NCBI GenBank assembly: GCA_905221325.1
Contig: CAJNCS010000003.1
Span: 62,001 to 126,000 of the forward strand
Reading direction: 5' to 3'
DNA: 64,000 nucleotides
Source: a bacterium
Lineage (GTDB): Bacteria > Bacillota > Bacilli > Lactobacillales > Streptococcaceae
This document shows positions 29,542-38,086 of the stretch, in pieces (the stretch's first letter is position 1; the number at the start of each line of letters is the position of its first letter). The position numbers were made by a program, and so were the translations under genes. Below the pieces are notes generated by a model, which saw only the letters and a list, made by a program, of their open reading frames with translations, did not search any database and was not told the origin of the DNA.

Positions 29542-30087
29542 ATGAAAAAAGTTATTTTTGCGGGATTTAGCCTCATGTCTTTATTATTGTTGATTGCCTG
29601 TGGCGAAAAAGAAACCAAACAAACGGAAAATCCCAAACAGCCTGCTGTACAACAAATCGCAGTAGGAAAGGATGCGCCAGACTTCACCTTGCAGTCTATG
29701 GATGGCAAAGAAGTCAAGTTATCAGACTATAAGGGCAAAAAGGTCTATTTGAAATTCTGGGCTTCTTGGTGTGGACCATGTAAAAAAAGCATGCCTGAGT
29801 TGATGGAACTAGCTGCCAAACAAGACCGAGACTTTGAAATCTTGAGTGTCATTGCACCAGGGCTACAAGGTGAAAAAACAGTTGAAGAGTTTCCAAAATG
29901 GTACCAAGAACAAGGCTACAAGGATATACCAGTTCTATATGATACGCAAGCAACTACCTTCCAAGCTTACCAAATTCGTAGTATTCCAACGGAATACTTA
30001 ATTGACAGCCAAGGAAAAATCGGAAAAATCCAATTTGGTGCCATTAGCAATGCTGATGCAGAAGCAGCTTTTAAAGAGATGAAATAA
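29542..30087 (+). CDS. Extracellular thioredoxin-like lipoprotein (TlpA/Etrx type)
   Basis: 181 residues: type II signal peptide with lipobox 'LLIAC' (lipidated C20), a short Lys/Gln/Pro linker, then an AhpC-TSA/TlpA thioredoxin fold from about 42 with active-site 'WASWCGPCKK' (C77, C80) and a cis-Pro region 'IRSIPTEYLID' (about 150-160). Pneumococci have Etrx1 and Etrx2, each fed by a CcdA and reducing methionine sulfoxide reductases; no msrAB follows here, so this resembles the etrx1-ccdA1 pair. AAAGGAGAAA precedes the ATG. Confidence 0.88.
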   Translation: MKKVIFAGFSLMSLLLLIACGEKETKQTENPKQPAVQQIAVGKDAPDFTLQSMDGKEVKLSDYKGKKVYLKFWASWCGPCKKSMPELMELAAKQDRDFEILSVIAPGLQGEKTVEEFPKWYQEQGYKDIPVLYDTQATTFQAYQIRSIPTEYLIDSQGKIGKIQFGAISNADAEAAFKEMK

Positions 30088-30115
30088 AAAAATCGCGAAA
30101 AATCGCGATTTTTTA
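30088..30115. terminator. Bidirectional terminator between the thioredoxin gene and dacA
   Basis: AAAAATCGCGA / TCGCGATTTTT hairpin, A-rich on one side and T-rich on the other; its right edge includes the dacA stop codon. Confidence 0.85.
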
Positions 30116-31357
30116 TAGTTTTTCATTGATAAAGCGGATGAATTGATTCCACCAAACCTTCAAAAAGAAGGCTTTTTCTACTTTCTTTTCAGCGACCATT
30201 TCAAAAGAAGGTTTTTCAGAAGTGAGATAACCTTGACCGACCAAATCTTGGTCATCATAGGTTAGATGCCCAACAACAGTTTCAGCTTCTAGTGGCGCTG
30301 TCTCGGCCTTGGTTTTTGGAGTAAACTGCAGGCTTGATGATGCTCGACTTCCCAATCGTTGTATGACAGTGATATCAGATTTAGCAACAGCAGTTACGGT
30401 ATCTTCCTTCCCATCAAGTACAGAAACTTTGCTATCTTTGTAGGCCTCTCCCTTCTGGACAATCGTTTTGAGAGCATAATTAGATGTTATATAGTCCAAA
30501 AGAGAAGAAGTAGCAGTAAAGCGAGCGTAAGGATTACTGTTTTGCTGGTCAGCGTTTAAGACAACTGTGATGATTCGCATACCTTTTTCGGTAGTTGTTC
30601 CAACGAAAGAAGCTCCTGCCTTGTCTGTTGTACCAGTTTTGAGCCCATCAACTCCACCTCGATATGCTGGCATCCCTTCCAACATATAGTTAGTAGAGTG
30701 AATTTCCATACCAGCAAATGTTGATGAAGATTTCTTGGTGATTTCTAAAACTTGAGGGTAATCTCTGATGAGGTTTCGAGCGATGATTGCAACATCGTAA
30801 GCACTTAGTTTGTTTTCCTCATCCTTTTTAGAACCAGGATAGATATTATTTCCAAGTGTTTCGTTATTAAGTCCAGTAGTATTGACAATAGTAGCATCTT
30901 GGATACCCCATTCAAGAAGTTTCGCCCTCATCTTGTCAACGAAGTCTTTCTCTGAACCAGCAATTTTTTCAGCAAGAGCAATGGCTGCACTATTGGCACT
31001 TGATACTAGAGTTGCTTCCAATAATTGTTCCACTGTATACTTGCGCGCCTCCATAGGAACATTACTAGCCTCAGAATTGGTTGTGAGTTGGTATGGATAG
31101 TCAGAGATATCAACTGGGGTAGATAGGCTAATTGTACCTTGCTCCAAGGCTTCATAGACTAGGTAGACAGTGAGAATCTTGGTGATAGAGGCAATTTCTA
31201 CAGGTTGATTTGCATCTTTCTCGTAGAGGATTTTTCCAGTTGTAGCTTCGACAGCAATGGCATGCTTGGCAGCAACATCAAAATCTTGCGCAGATACAGT
31301 AGGAGTGGCTGTACCAAAAATGATAAGAGTTAGTAAGGATAAAATTATTTTCTTCAT
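30113..31357 (-). CDS. dacA: D-alanyl-D-alanine carboxypeptidase (PBP3)
   Basis: Class C-type penicillin-binding protein (S11 peptidase) that trims the terminal D-Ala from peptidoglycan pentapeptides and so limits cross-linking. 414 residues with a cleavable signal peptide ending near 'VSAQ' (about 22-24). Catalytic triad motifs: SITK (57-60), SAN (120-122), KTG (240-242). A C-terminal beta domain and a final amphipathic stretch 'FFLKVWWNQFIRFINEKL' provide membrane attachment. Convergent with the thioredoxin gene. Loss of this protein alters septum placement in pneumococcus (established). Confidence 0.96.
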   Translation of the reverse strand: MKKIILSLLTLIIFGTATPTVSAQDFDVAAKHAIAVEATTGKILYEKDANQPVEIASITKILTVYLVYEALEQGTISLSTPVDISDYPYQLTTNSEASNVPMEARKYTVEQLLEATLVSSANSAAIALAEKIAGSEKDFVDKMRAKLLEWGIQDATIVNTTGLNNETLGNNIYPGSKKDEENKLSAYDVAIIARNLIRDYPQVLEITKKSSSTFAGMEIHSTNYMLEGMPAYRGGVDGLKTGTTDKAGASFVGTTTEKGMRIITVVLNADQQNSNPYARFTATSSLLDYITSNYALKTIVQKGEAYKDSKVSVLDGKEDTVTAVAKSDITVIQRLGSRASSSLQFTPKTKAETAPLEAETVVGHLTYDDQDLVGQGYLTSEKPSFEMVAEKKVEKAFFLKVWWNQFIRFINEKL

Positions 31358-31434
31358 AGTAGTTTTATTCTATCACAAAGCGAAAAAATATTCTCGTTTT
31401 TATAGTAAAGCCATCTTATCTTTTTGAAGAATTA

Positions 31435-31443
31435 TGGTAAAAT
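31435..31443 (+). promoter_or_regulatory. Extended -10 promoter before the first AI-2E family gene
   Basis: TGGTAAAAT, 19 nt before the ATG; one base off the hexamer consensus. Confidence 0.55.
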
Positions 31444-31461
31444 AGAAAGAAGGAGGCGCCT

Positions 31462-32556
31462 ATGTTCCGTAGAAACAAGTTATTTTTTTGGACAGCTGAA
31501 ATTTTACTATTAACTCTTATTTTCTACCTTTGGAGAGAGATGGGAGCGATTGTCACACCTTTTGTGATGGTAGCTAATACCATTATGATTCCATTTTTGC
31601 TCGGAGGATTCTTCTATTACCTGACAAATCCTATCGTAACGTTTTTAGAAAAGAAATGTAAAGTCAATCGTTTGATAGGTGTGCTCATCACTCTTTGTGC
31701 TTTGATTGGTACAATAGTAGTAGGGGTAGTCTACCTGCTACCGATTTTGATCAATCAGTTGACAAGTTTGATTATTTCTAGCCAGAATATCTATAGCCGC
31801 TTGCAAGATTTGATATATGATTTATCAATGAATCCAATCTTTCAAAATATTGATATTCAAAAAACCATTCAACAGTTGAATTTATCTTACGTTGATATTT
31901 TACAAAATATTCTCAACAGTGTGAGCAATAGTTTAGGCAGCGTTCTTTCAGCCTTGTTTAGTACTGTTTTGATTCTCATTATGACACCAGTCTTTTTGAT
32001 TTATTTCTTGCTTGATGGTCATAAGTTCCTCCCGATGTTGGAACGAACAGTCCTAAAACATGATAAATTAAACTTCTCCAGTCTCTTGAAGAATCTGAAC
32101 GCCACTATCGCACGTTATATCAGTGGGATTGCGATTGATGCTGTTATTATCGGATGTTTGGCTTATATTGGATACAGTACGATAGGGTTGAAATATGCTC
32201 TAGTCTTTGCTATTTTTTCTGGTTTGGCAAATCTGATTCCTTATGTTGGACCAAGTATCGGTCTGATTCCCATGATTATTGCCAATGTCTTTACTGATCC
32301 GCAAAGAGTTCTCATTGCAGTAATTTATATGCTTATTATCCAACAGGTGGATGGGAATATCCTCTACCCTCGTATCGTTGGAGGGGTTATGAAGGTTCAT
32401 CCAATCACCATTCTGGTCCTTCTCTTACTTTCTAGCAATATTTATGGTGTTATCGGAATGATTGTAGCAGTGCCAACCTATTCTATCCTAAAAGAAATTA
32501 CTAAGTTCTTGGCGAAATTATATGAAAATCATAAAGAAGCCAAAGAAAAAGAATAA
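31462..32556 (+). CDS. AI-2E family (PerM/YhhQ-type UPF0118) transporter, copy 1
   Basis: 364-residue polytopic membrane protein of the AI-2E/UPF0118 family. Seen: N-terminal hydrophobic segments, a central amphipathic region with 'LNATIARYISGIAIDAVIIG', 'LANLIPYVGPSIGLIPMI' and the C-terminal signature 'HPITILVLLLLSSNIYGVIGMIVAVPTYSILKE' in pieces. Family members export diverse substrates; AI-2 export was shown only for one E. coli member and should not be assumed. GGAGGCGCC precedes the ATG. Monocistronic, with a terminator after it. A diverged paralogue lies at 53071. Confidence 0.88.
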   Translation: MFRRNKLFFWTAEILLLTLIFYLWREMGAIVTPFVMVANTIMIPFLLGGFFYYLTNPIVTFLEKKCKVNRLIGVLITLCALIGTIVVGVVYLLPILINQLTSLIISSQNIYSRLQDLIYDLSMNPIFQNIDIQKTIQQLNLSYVDILQNILNSVSNSLGSVLSALFSTVLILIMTPVFLIYFLLDGHKFLPMLERTVLKHDKLNFSSLLKNLNATIARYISGIAIDAVIIGCLAYIGYSTIGLKYALVFAIFSGLANLIPYVGPSIGLIPMIIANVFTDPQRVLIAVIYMLIIQQVDGNILYPRIVGGVMKVHPITILVLLLLSSNIYGVIGMIVAVPTYSILKEITKFLAKLYENHKEAKEKE

Positions 32557-32575
32557 GAAAAATCAGAATCAATCT

Positions 32576-32602
32576 AAAAATCAGGGAGACCTGATTTTTT
32601 TT
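32576..32602 (+). terminator. Intrinsic terminator after the first AI-2E family gene
   Basis: AAAAATCAGG / CCTGATTTTT, 4-nt loop, long T-run. Confidence 0.88.
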
Positions 32603-32711
32603 GATAAAAAGACTTGAGGTTAGACTGGTCAAAAGTGTTTTAAATGATTCTGTTGGAAAAGAATGGGAAATTATGAGATTTAGAATAATTCACAAAATGT
32701 GTGTAAAACAC

Positions 32712-32739
32712 TTGCAATTTAGCTGAAATTTGATAAAAT
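32712..32739 (+). promoter_or_regulatory. Promoter for tuf
   Basis: TTGCAA (32712-32717), 16-nt spacer, TAAAAT (32734-32739); predicted leader of about 65 nt before the ATG. Confidence 0.65.
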
Positions 32740-32810
32740 AGTAAGGAAAGTTAGACTGTATTGCCTACTGTCTATCTATAAAATATATTTTATTGGAGGC
32801 TTTTACTCAA

Positions 32811-34007
32811 ATGGCAAAAGAAAAATACGATCGTAGTAAACCACACGTTAACATTGGTACTATCGGACACGTTGACCACGGTAAAACTACCCTAACTGCA
32901 GCTATCACAACTGTTTTGGCACGTCGCTTGCCTTCATCAGTTAACCAACCTAAAGACTATGCGTCTATCGATGCTGCTCCAGAAGAACGCGAACGCGGTA
33001 TCACTATCAACACTGCACACGTTGAGTACGAAACTGAAAAACGTCACTACGCTCACATCGACGCTCCAGGACACGCGGACTACGTTAAAAACATGATCAC
33101 TGGTGCTGCCCAAATGGACGGAGCTATCCTTGTAGTAGCTTCAACTGACGGACCAATGCCACAAACTCGTGAGCACATCCTTCTTTCACGTCAGGTTGGT
33201 GTTAAACACCTTATCGTCTTCATGAACAAGATCGACTTGGTTGACGACGAAGAATTGCTTGAATTGGTTGAAATGGAAATCCGTGACCTTCTTTCAGAAT
33301 ACGACTTCCCAGGTGATGATCTTCCAGTTATCCAAGGTTCAGCTCTTAAAGCTCTTGAAGGTGACTCTAAATACGAAGACATCATCATGGAATTGATGAA
33401 CACTGTTGATGAGTACATTCCAGAACCAGAACGTGACACTGACAAACCATTGCTTCTTCCAGTCGAAGACGTATTCTCAATCACTGGACGTGGTACAGTT
33501 GCTTCAGGACGTATCGACCGTGGTACTGTTCGTGTCAACGACGAAATCGAAATCGTTGGTATCAAAGAAGAAACTTCAAAAGCAGTTGTTACTGGTGTTG
33601 AAATGTTCCGTAAACAACTTGACGAAGGTCTTGCCGGAGATAACGTAGGTGTCCTTCTTCGTGGTGTTCAACGTGACGAGATCGAACGTGGACAAGTTAT
33701 CGCTAAACCAGGTTCAATCAACCCACACACTAAATTTAAAGGTGAAGTCTACATCCTTACTAAAGAAGAAGGTGGACGTCACACTCCATTCTTCAACAAC
33801 TACCGTCCACAATTCTACTTCCGTACTACTGACGTTACAGGTTCAATCGAACTTCCAGCAGGTACTGAAATGGTAATGCCTGGTGATAACGTGACTATCG
33901 ACGTTGAGTTGATCCACCCAATCGCCGTAGAACAAGGTACTACATTCTCTATCCGTGAGGGTGGACGTACTGTTGGTTCAGGTATGGTTACAGAAATCGA
34001 AGCTTAA
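32811..34007 (+). CDS. tuf: Translation elongation factor EF-Tu
   Basis: GTPase that delivers aminoacyl-tRNA to the ribosome, 398 residues. Start ATG 32811 is set by GGAGG at 32795-32799; the in-frame TTG 32793 would overlap it. Seen: P-loop GHVDHGKT (19-26), '[26 protein letters not shown]' switch [17 protein letters not shown], and domains 2 and 3. Codon use is extremely biased (GTT, CGT, GAA, AAC), as expected for the most abundant protein. It has its own promoter and terminator. Confidence 0.99.
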   Translation: MAKEKYDRSKPHVNIGTIGHVDHGKTTLTAAITTVLARRLPSSVNQPKDYASIDAAPEERERGITINTAHVEYETEKRHYAHIDAPGHADYVKNMITGAAQMDGAILVVASTDGPMPQTREHILLSRQVGVKHLIVFMNKIDLVDDEELLELVEMEIRDLLSEYDFPGDDLPVIQGSALKALEGDSKYEDIIMELMNTVDEYIPEPERDTDKPLLLPVEDVFSITGRGTVASGRIDRGTVRVNDEIEIVGIKEETSKAVVTGVEMFRKQLDEGLAGDNVGVLLRGVQRDEIERGQVIAKPGSINPHTKFKGEVYILTKEEGGRHTPFFNNYRPQFYFRTTDVTGSIELPAGTEMVMPGDNVTIDVELIHPIAVEQGTTFSIREGGRTVGSGMVTEIEA

Positions 34008-34053
34008 TTCGATTTAGTTCCCAGAAGAACAATTATTTAAGTCAGACACTAAA

Positions 34054-34081
34054 AGAATCTTGCTTTGCAAGGTTCTTTTTT
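34054..34081 (+). terminator. Intrinsic terminator after tuf
   Basis: AGAATCTTGC / GCAAGGTTCT with one G-U, 3-nt loop, T-run. Confidence 0.9.
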
Positions 34082-34132
34082 CATTCTATTTTTTTAAGAA
34101 GGCCTTCTAGTATAGCGATATGATAGATTTTT

Positions 34133-34141
34133 TGGTATAAT
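34133..34141 (+). promoter_or_regulatory. Extended -10 promoter abutting ylxM
   Basis: TGGTATAAT; hexamer 34136-34141 predicts initiation near 34148, one base before the ylxM ATG at 34149. Confidence 0.75.
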
Positions 34142-34148
34142 AAAAGTT

Positions 34149-34481
34149 ATGGAAATCGAAAAAACCAATCGAATGAATGCGCTCTTTGAATTTTATGCTG
34201 CGCTTTTGACAGATAAGCAGATGAACTATATTGAACTTTATTATGCAGATGATTATAGTCTTGCTGAGATTGCTGAAGAGTTCGGTGTTAGTCGTCAAGC
34301 TGTTTACGACAATATCAAGCGGACAGAAAAGATTTTGGAAGACTATGAGATGAAATTACACATGTACTCAGACTACATTGTCCGCAGTCAGATTTTTGAC
34401 CAGATCTTGGAGCAGTATCCCAAGGATGATTTTTTACAGGAGCAGATAGAAATTTTAACAAGTATTGACAATCGGGAGTAA
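34149..34481 (+). CDS. ylxM: YlxM-type DNA-binding protein of the SRP operon
   Basis: 110-residue protein with a sigma-region-4-like HTH, '[28 protein letters not shown]' (about 36-65, split), typical of YlxM, which precedes ffh in Firmicutes and in S. mutans influences SRP function. Start ATG 34149 has no Shine-Dalgarno and lies 8 nt after the -10 hexamer, so translation is probably leaderless. It is followed by a 71-residue gene after 2 nt and then ffh, which makes one likely operon. Confidence 0.92.
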   Translation: MEIEKTNRMNALFEFYAALLTDKQMNYIELYYADDYSLAEIAEEFGVSRQAVYDNIKRTEKILEDYEMKLHMYSDYIVRSQIFDQILEQYPKDDFLQEQIEILTSIDNRE

Positions 34482-34483
34482 TC

Positions 34484-34699
34484 ATGGGCAGTCTAGTTAT
34501 TTATCAAGGATTACCTTGCAAACTATTAGCCGCAGAGGAACCATTTCCTACTCGACTACAGATTATCTCGCCCAATGATATCTCCAAAGCTATGAAAATA
34601 GGTTTTAGCTGTTGGGGATATCCAAATGAGATAATGAAAGAAGTCACTCCAGAAGAACTTGTTTGTTTACAAGATTTTGGACGTTTTCCACCGAATTAA
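34484..34699 (+). CDS. Small hypothetical protein between ylxM and ffh
   Basis: 71 residues; ATG 34484 lies 2 nt after the ylxM stop, with GGGAG just upstream inside ylxM. I do not recognise a domain. It looks soluble, begins 'GSLVIYQGLPCKLLAAEEP' and has a 'FSCWGYPNEIMKEVTPEEL' stretch; two cysteines in the first 45 residues and one later. Its position inside the ylxM-ffh operon and its good spacing support a real gene. A role in secretion would be inference from context only. Confidence 0.7.
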   Translation: MGSLVIYQGLPCKLLAAEEPFPTRLQIISPNDISKAMKIGFSCWGYPNEIMKEVTPEELVCLQDFGRFPPN

Positions 34700-34718
34700 T
34701 GAAACATAGGAGAAAAAA

Positions 34719-36290
34719 ATGGCATTTGAAAGTTTAACAGAACGTTTACAGAACGTCTTTAAAAATCTACGTAAAAAAGGAAAAATCTCTGAGGCTGATG
34801 TCCAGGAAGCAACCAAAGAGATTCGCTTGGCCTTGCTGGAAGCTGACGTTGCCTTGCCTGTTGTAAAGGACTTTATCAAGAAGGTCCGTGAACGTGCTGT
34901 CGGGCATGAGGTCATTGATACTCTTAATCCTGCCCAACAGATTATCAAAATTGTTGATGAGGAATTGACAGCCATTTTAGGATCTGATACGGCTGAAATT
35001 ATCAAGTCACCTAAGATTCCAACGATTATCATGATGGTCGGTTTGCAGGGGGCTGGTAAAACAACCTTTGCTGGTAAGCTGGCTAACAAACTCAAGAAGG
35101 AAGAAAATGCACGTCCTTTGATGATTGCGGCGGATATTTATCGTCCAGCAGCCATCGATCAGTTGAAAACACTTGGACAGCAGATAGATGTGCCTGTTTT
35201 CGCTCTTGGTACTGATGTTCCAGCGGTTGAGATTGTTCGTCAAGGTTTGGAGCAAGCACAAGCCAATCACAACGACTATGTCTTGATTGATACGGCAGGA
35301 CGTTTGCAGATTGACGAACTCTTGATGAATGAGCTTCGTGACGTAAAAGCATTGGCCCAACCAAACGAAATCTTGCTCGTCGTTGATGCTATGATTGGTC
35401 AAGAAGCGGCTAATGTTGCCCGTGAGTTTAATGCTCAGTTGGAAGTAACTGGTGTCATCCTTACCAAGATTGATGGGGATACTCGTGGTGGTGCGGCTTT
35501 GTCTGTCCGCCACATCACTGGTAAACCAATCAAGTTCACTGGTACGGGTGAAAAGATTACAGATATTGAAACCTTCCACCCAGACCGTATGTCAAGCCGT
35601 ATCCTTGGTATGGGGGATATGCTCACTCTTATTGAGAAAGCTTCTCAAGAGTACGATGAGCAAAAGGCCCTTGAAATGGCTGAAAAGATGCGTGAAAACA
35701 CCTTTGATTTCAATGATTTCATCGATCAATTGGATCAGGTGCAAAATATGGGGCCGATGGAAGACTTGCTCAAGATGATTCCAGGTATGGCTAACAATCC
35801 AGCCCTCCAAAATATGAAGGTGGATGAGCGCCAGATTGCGCGCAAACGTGCCATTGTATCTTCGATGACACCTGAGGAACGTGAAAATCCTGATTTGTTG
35901 AATCCAAGCCGTCGCCGTCGTATCGCTGCTGGATCTGGAAATACTTTTATCGAAGTGAATAAATTCATCAAAGACTTTAATCAGGCCAAACAGCTCATGC
36001 AGGGTGTTATGTCTGGCGATATGAACAAGATGATGAAGCAAATGGGGATCAATCCAAACAACCTTCCAAAAAATATGCCAAATATGGGAGGAATGGATAT
36101 GTCTGCCCTTGAAGGCATGATGGGACAAGGTGGTATACCTGATATGTCAGCTCTTGGAGGAGCAGGAATGCCAGATATGAGCCAGATGTTTGGTGGCGGA
36201 CTCAAAGGTAAAATTGGTGAATTTGCCATGAAACAGTCTATGAAACGCATGGCTAACAAAATGAAAAAAGCTAAGAAAAAACGCAAATAA
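34719..36290 (+). CDS. ffh: Signal recognition particle protein Ffh
   Basis: SRP54 GTPase that targets nascent membrane proteins, 523 residues. N domain (1-90), G domain with P-loop 'GLQGAGKTTFAGKLA' (about 108-122), 'AADIYRPAAIDQL', 'DTAGRLQ', 'LTKIDGDTRGGAALS', and a methionine-rich M domain (about 320-460) with 'RRRRIAAGSGN'. The C-terminal extension is very rich in Met, Gly and Pro followed by a basic tail of Lys. AGGAGAAAA precedes the ATG. Third gene of the ylxM operon, followed by a bidirectional terminator. Confidence 0.97.
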   Translation: MAFESLTERLQNVFKNLRKKGKISEADVQEATKEIRLALLEADVALPVVKDFIKKVRERAVGHEVIDTLNPAQQIIKIVDEELTAILGSDTAEIIKSPKIPTIIMMVGLQGAGKTTFAGKLANKLKKEENARPLMIAADIYRPAAIDQLKTLGQQIDVPVFALGTDVPAVEIVRQGLEQAQANHNDYVLIDTAGRLQIDELLMNELRDVKALAQPNEILLVVDAMIGQEAANVAREFNAQLEVTGVILTKIDGDTRGGAALSVRHITGKPIKFTGTGEKITDIETFHPDRMSSRILGMGDMLTLIEKASQEYDEQKALEMAEKMRENTFDFNDFIDQLDQVQNMGPMEDLLKMIPGMANNPALQNMKVDERQIARKRAIVSSMTPEERENPDLLNPSRRRRIAAGSGNTFIEVNKFIKDFNQAKQLMQGVMSGDMNKMMKQMGINPNNLPKNMPNMGGMDMSALEGMMGQGGIPDMSALGGAGMPDMSQMFGGGLKGKIGEFAMKQSMKRMANKMKKAKKKRK

Positions 36291-36319
36291 AAAGGAAAGC
36301 AGAAGTGCTTTCCTTTTTC
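36290..36319. terminator. Bidirectional terminator between ffh and the BceS-like gene
   Basis: AAAGGAAAGCA / TGCTTTCCTTT hairpin, T-run to the right and A-run to the left, serving ffh and probably the convergent transporter operon. Confidence 0.8.
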
Positions 36320-36372
36320 AATATAGAATATGTACTTTCTATGATTAGGCAATTTTCTTAATCGAAAAATTA

Positions 36373-37371
36373 CTAAATAGAAAGAGTGATTTCAAATCCT
36401 TGCATCCATTCGGATTTTACTGTGATTTCGATTTTTAAAGCATCTGCTAATTGTTTGACCAGATAGAGACCCATGCCTGTTGATTTTTTCCTTGTGTCTC
36501 CCGAGTCTCCTGTAAAGCCTTTTTCAAAGATATGAGGGAGGTCGCAAGCTTTAACTCCGCAACCATTATCCCCAATAATCAATGCTGTGTGCTCCTTGTC
36601 TTTTGATATAGAAATACTGAGTTCGGGATTTTCAGAGCTATATTTAAGGGCGTTGGCGAGGATTTGAGAGAGGATAAATTCAAAACTGCGTTGATCGGTG
36701 TAGCAGATTCCTTGTATATTTTCTAGCTGAATCGTAAAATTCTTTTCTTTGAGTAAGGGATCAAAATTTTCCAATAGATCTTGGATACATTCTTCTAGAT
36801 CAAGGTCTTCAAATAGAAAATCATTTTTCTCACTTTTCACCCTGTAGTAGAATAGGATCTGCGATACATTTTCTTGTATTTGGTTTCTCACATAGTCCAA
36901 CTTAAAAGCTGTATCCTCAGGCAGCTGGTCACTTTGATTATCCAAAAGGAGGGAAAGAAGCGATAGAGGGAGTTTAATCTCATGTGCCCATTTTTCAACA
37001 TAGTCCTCGTACTCGGCTAGTAATGAGTTGAGCTTTCCTATTTCAACCTGCTTTTGATAAAGTGTATCTGCCATTTGTTCAATGCTTTCTTTCTCTGAGG
37101 CACTTGATAAATGCAATAATTCAAGCTCAGTATCGATCTTAGAATTGGCTATGAAAGCTTTATAGGCAGCGGATTTTTTTCTTTCTTTTCTTATCAGTAG
37201 GAATGATAGGATGAAAAAGAGCAGGACGGTGGCTAAAATATAGAGAAGGATGAGGGCCTGAAACATTCTCACATCTGAAAGCCAAAGCAGGACAGCTGTA
37301 AATAGATCAAATGCTAAGAGAACAAGTAACCAAGGCAGATAAGTAGCTAGATATTTTAGATTATATTTCAT
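36373..37371 (-). CDS. BceS-like intramembrane-sensing histidine kinase
   Basis: 332 residues. Two N-terminal membrane segments (about 12-32 and 37-60) with almost no extracellular loop, then a short linker, the dimerisation helix with the phospho-acceptor in 'KWAHEIKLPLSLLS' (about 131-144) and a HATPase domain with 'ILANALKYSS' (N box), 'IGDNGCGVK' (G1) and 'GMGLYLVKQLA' (G2). The HExK/P histidine box and missing sensor domain are typical of kinases that take their signal from a BceAB transporter. Overlaps the response-regulator gene by 11 nt. Last gene of the minus-strand operon. Confidence 0.9.
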   Translation of the reverse strand: MKYNLKYLATYLPWLLVLLAFDLFTAVLLWLSDVRMFQALILLYILATVLLFFILSFLLIRKERKKSAAYKAFIANSKIDTELELLHLSSASEKESIEQMADTLYQKQVEIGKLNSLLAEYEDYVEKWAHEIKLPLSLLSLLLDNQSDQLPEDTAFKLDYVRNQIQENVSQILFYYRVKSEKNDFLFEDLDLEECIQDLLENFDPLLKEKNFTIQLENIQGICYTDQRSFEFILSQILANALKYSSENPELSISISKDKEHTALIIGDNGCGVKACDLPHIFEKGFTGDSGDTRKKSTGMGLYLVKQLADALKIEITVKSEWMQGFEITLSI

Positions 37372-38044
37372 CTGGACTTACCTCTTCTAGCTTGTAACCA
37401 ATACCTCTGACGGATTTGACTTGAAGGGCAATGCCAGCCTGTTTCATCACCTTTTTTAGCCTTGCAATGTTTACTTGTAGTGCATTTTCATCGATGAACT
37501 CAGTTGTATTCCACAGTTTCATGCTTAGTTCTTCTTTTGTGACGACAGAATCAGTTGCCACTAATAAGGTTTCTAACAATTTCCCTTGATTTTGAGGGAG
37601 TAAAATCGAATATCCGTTGATATAAAGGGTATAGGTATTTCTATCCAGCAGGAAATTATCTTTTTCAAGCAAATTTTGTCTACCTTCATAGCGTTTCAAG
37701 ATGTTTTCTATACGAGCCAAAAATCTTTCTTTCTTGAAAGGCTTTGTTAAATACTCGTCTGCCCCCAATTTTAGGGCGTAGATCTCATCTTTTAGTTGTT
37801 CACGGGAGGTGAGAACCAATATGGGCACAGAGCGTTTTGACTTGAGATTTTTACAAATTTGAAAACCTGTTTCTCCCGGCAAATTCAAATCCAGTATGAT
37901 TAGATCCGTATCGTATTGCAGCACTTGTTGGCTTGTATCTTTGAAGTCAGTCAACTTATCAACTTGATAACCTGCTTTCTCTAACAAGATGACAATTTCA
38001 TCTCGAATCAAGGCTTCATCTTCAATAACGAGAATATGCTTCAT
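37361..38044 (-). CDS. BceR-like response regulator (OmpR family)
   Basis: 227 residues. Receiver domain with 'VIEDEALIRDEI' (acidic pocket), phospho-acceptor Asp in 'DLIILDLNLPGETGF' (about residue 52), 'LTSRE' and K in 'YLTKPF'; C-terminal winged helix with 'ELSMKLWNTTEFIDENALQVNIARLKKVM' in pieces. AAAGGAGGA precedes the ATG on the minus strand. It lies 42 nt after the permease gene and overlaps the kinase gene. Expected to activate the transporter promoter upstream of the ATPase gene (40934-40978). Confidence 0.92.
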   Translation of the reverse strand: MKHILVIEDEALIRDEIVILLEKAGYQVDKLTDFKDTSQQVLQYDTDLIILDLNLPGETGFQICKNLKSKRSVPILVLTSREQLKDEIYALKLGADEYLTKPFKKERFLARIENILKRYEGRQNLLEKDNFLLDRNTYTLYINGYSILLPQNQGKLLETLLVATDSVVTKEELSMKLWNTTEFIDENALQVNIARLKKVMKQAGIALQVKSVRGIGYKLEEVSPDEI

Positions 38045-38066
38045 ATCGGTTCCTCCTTTTCCTAAT

Positions 38067-38086
38067 TTATTCTACCTTATTCTACC
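38067..38086. repeat. Two exact tandem copies of a 10-bp unit
   Basis: TTATTCTACC at 38067-38076 and 38077-38086, followed by a partial third copy that includes the permease stop. On the minus strand it reads GGTAGAATAA twice, between the permease and response-regulator genes. Confidence 0.85.

Noticed and set aside
35007..36128. Two long minus-strand frames (190 and 178 codons) opposite ffh
   Set aside because: Antisense to a highly conserved gene, with Cys/His/Trp-rich translations unlike any family and no translation signals.
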